Assembly (NCBI GenBank): GCA_026686845.1
Contig: JAIVEN010000012.1
Location: 1,800,501-1,864,500 of the forward strand
DNA: 64,000 nucleotides
From: Adenanthera pavonina
Taxonomy: Eukaryota > Streptophyta > Magnoliopsida > Fabales > Fabaceae
Direction of reading: 5' to 3'
The position numbers were made by a program, and so were the translations under genes. The notes below the pieces were generated by a model that saw only the letters and a list, made by a program, of their open reading frames with translations, was not told the DNA's origin and searched no databases. Positions 63,786-64,000 of this stretch are shown here, piece after piece; position 1 is the first letter of the stretch; each line of letters opens with the position of its first letter.

Positions 63786-64000
63786 TGATAGAAGTAGGGT
63801 GAACCTCCTAAGAACAAGTCTTAGGCAACTCAAGAACCCAGAGTAATAACCAAAAACAACGGAAGCAACCCAATGCAATTGAGAGACCGAATGGAACCTC
63901 TAGAGAGAACTCTAGCAACCCCAAACATAAGACGCCACAAGATGGTCAATTCTCTTGATAAGTCGAATCCGTATTCTAAGAAGAACACGAAGAACCCTAA
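63786..64000 (-). repeat. LTR-B of B3, 3' portion, cut by window end
   Basis: Plus strand TGATAGAAGTAGGGTGAACC matches the reverse of 52801 backwards, including HP2 (CTAGAG/CTCTAG) and a slightly weakened HP1. Confidence 0.9.

Overview
The window is a plant nuclear, AT-rich, heterochromatin-like block made almost entirely of nested LTR retrotransposons. I see no host gene, rRNA, tRNA gene or CRISPR array. The plant assignment rests on the element types: a SIRE/Maximus-like Ty1/copia element with long LTRs and an extra 3' reading frame, several Ty3/gypsy families primed by initiator tRNA-Met (PBS like TGGTATCAGAGC), and U-rich leaders. I use working names: COP (the copia element), B (gypsy with recognisable gag-pol), A, F and G (gypsy-like families whose interiors lack recognisable RT, RNase H and DDE integrase) and H (seen only as solo LTRs). 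LTR-A has three 5'-end variants (I, II, III) and LTR-G has two (I, II).

Layout. 1-10581: COP, left LTR cut by the window edge, sitting inside the 5' LTR of A1. 10582-17809: rest of A1, carrying an internally deleted B copy (14240-16347, TSD ATTGT). 17810-22784: truncated LTR-A-III, an inverted A interior, and a deleted F element. 22785-30649: G1, broken by a solo LTR-H (TSD CCGTT), a solo COP LTR (TSD ACATT) and a solo LTR-A-III (TSD CTTTC), with a partly duplicated 3' end. 30650-37423: F2, broken by solo LTR-G (TSD AAAAC) and solo LTR-A-II (TSD AATGA). 37424-41171: inverted F leader, LTR-A-I split by solo LTR-H (TSD CCCAC), truncated LTR-G. 41172-47568: G3 (plus) and G4 (minus). 47569-50227: A3. 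50228-62161: A4, containing the young full-length B1 (51993-58968, TSD GGCCT). 62162-64000: B gag fragment, LTR-A-II, and the 5' end of an inverted B copy.

How the parts relate. B1 encodes gag, zinc knuckle, protease, RT, RNase H and integrase in gypsy order, but has two in-frame stops and a frameshift. A, F and G keep a gag-like N-terminus, a remnant of the protease end, a Lys/Arg-rich linker and the pol C-terminal tail. Catalytic pol is absent; in its place is a Ser/Phe/Cys-rich reading frame conserved between families. All share cis signals with B: the PBS, the polypurine tract, a block upstream of gag with paired GAAACACG motifs, and a double hairpin in the transcribed part of every LTR type. 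The hairpin stems differ between LTR types by compensatory changes. I infer a helper/parasite consortium in which non-autonomous families kept the RNA-level signals of a B-like helper. That shared RNA architecture is the most interesting signal here.
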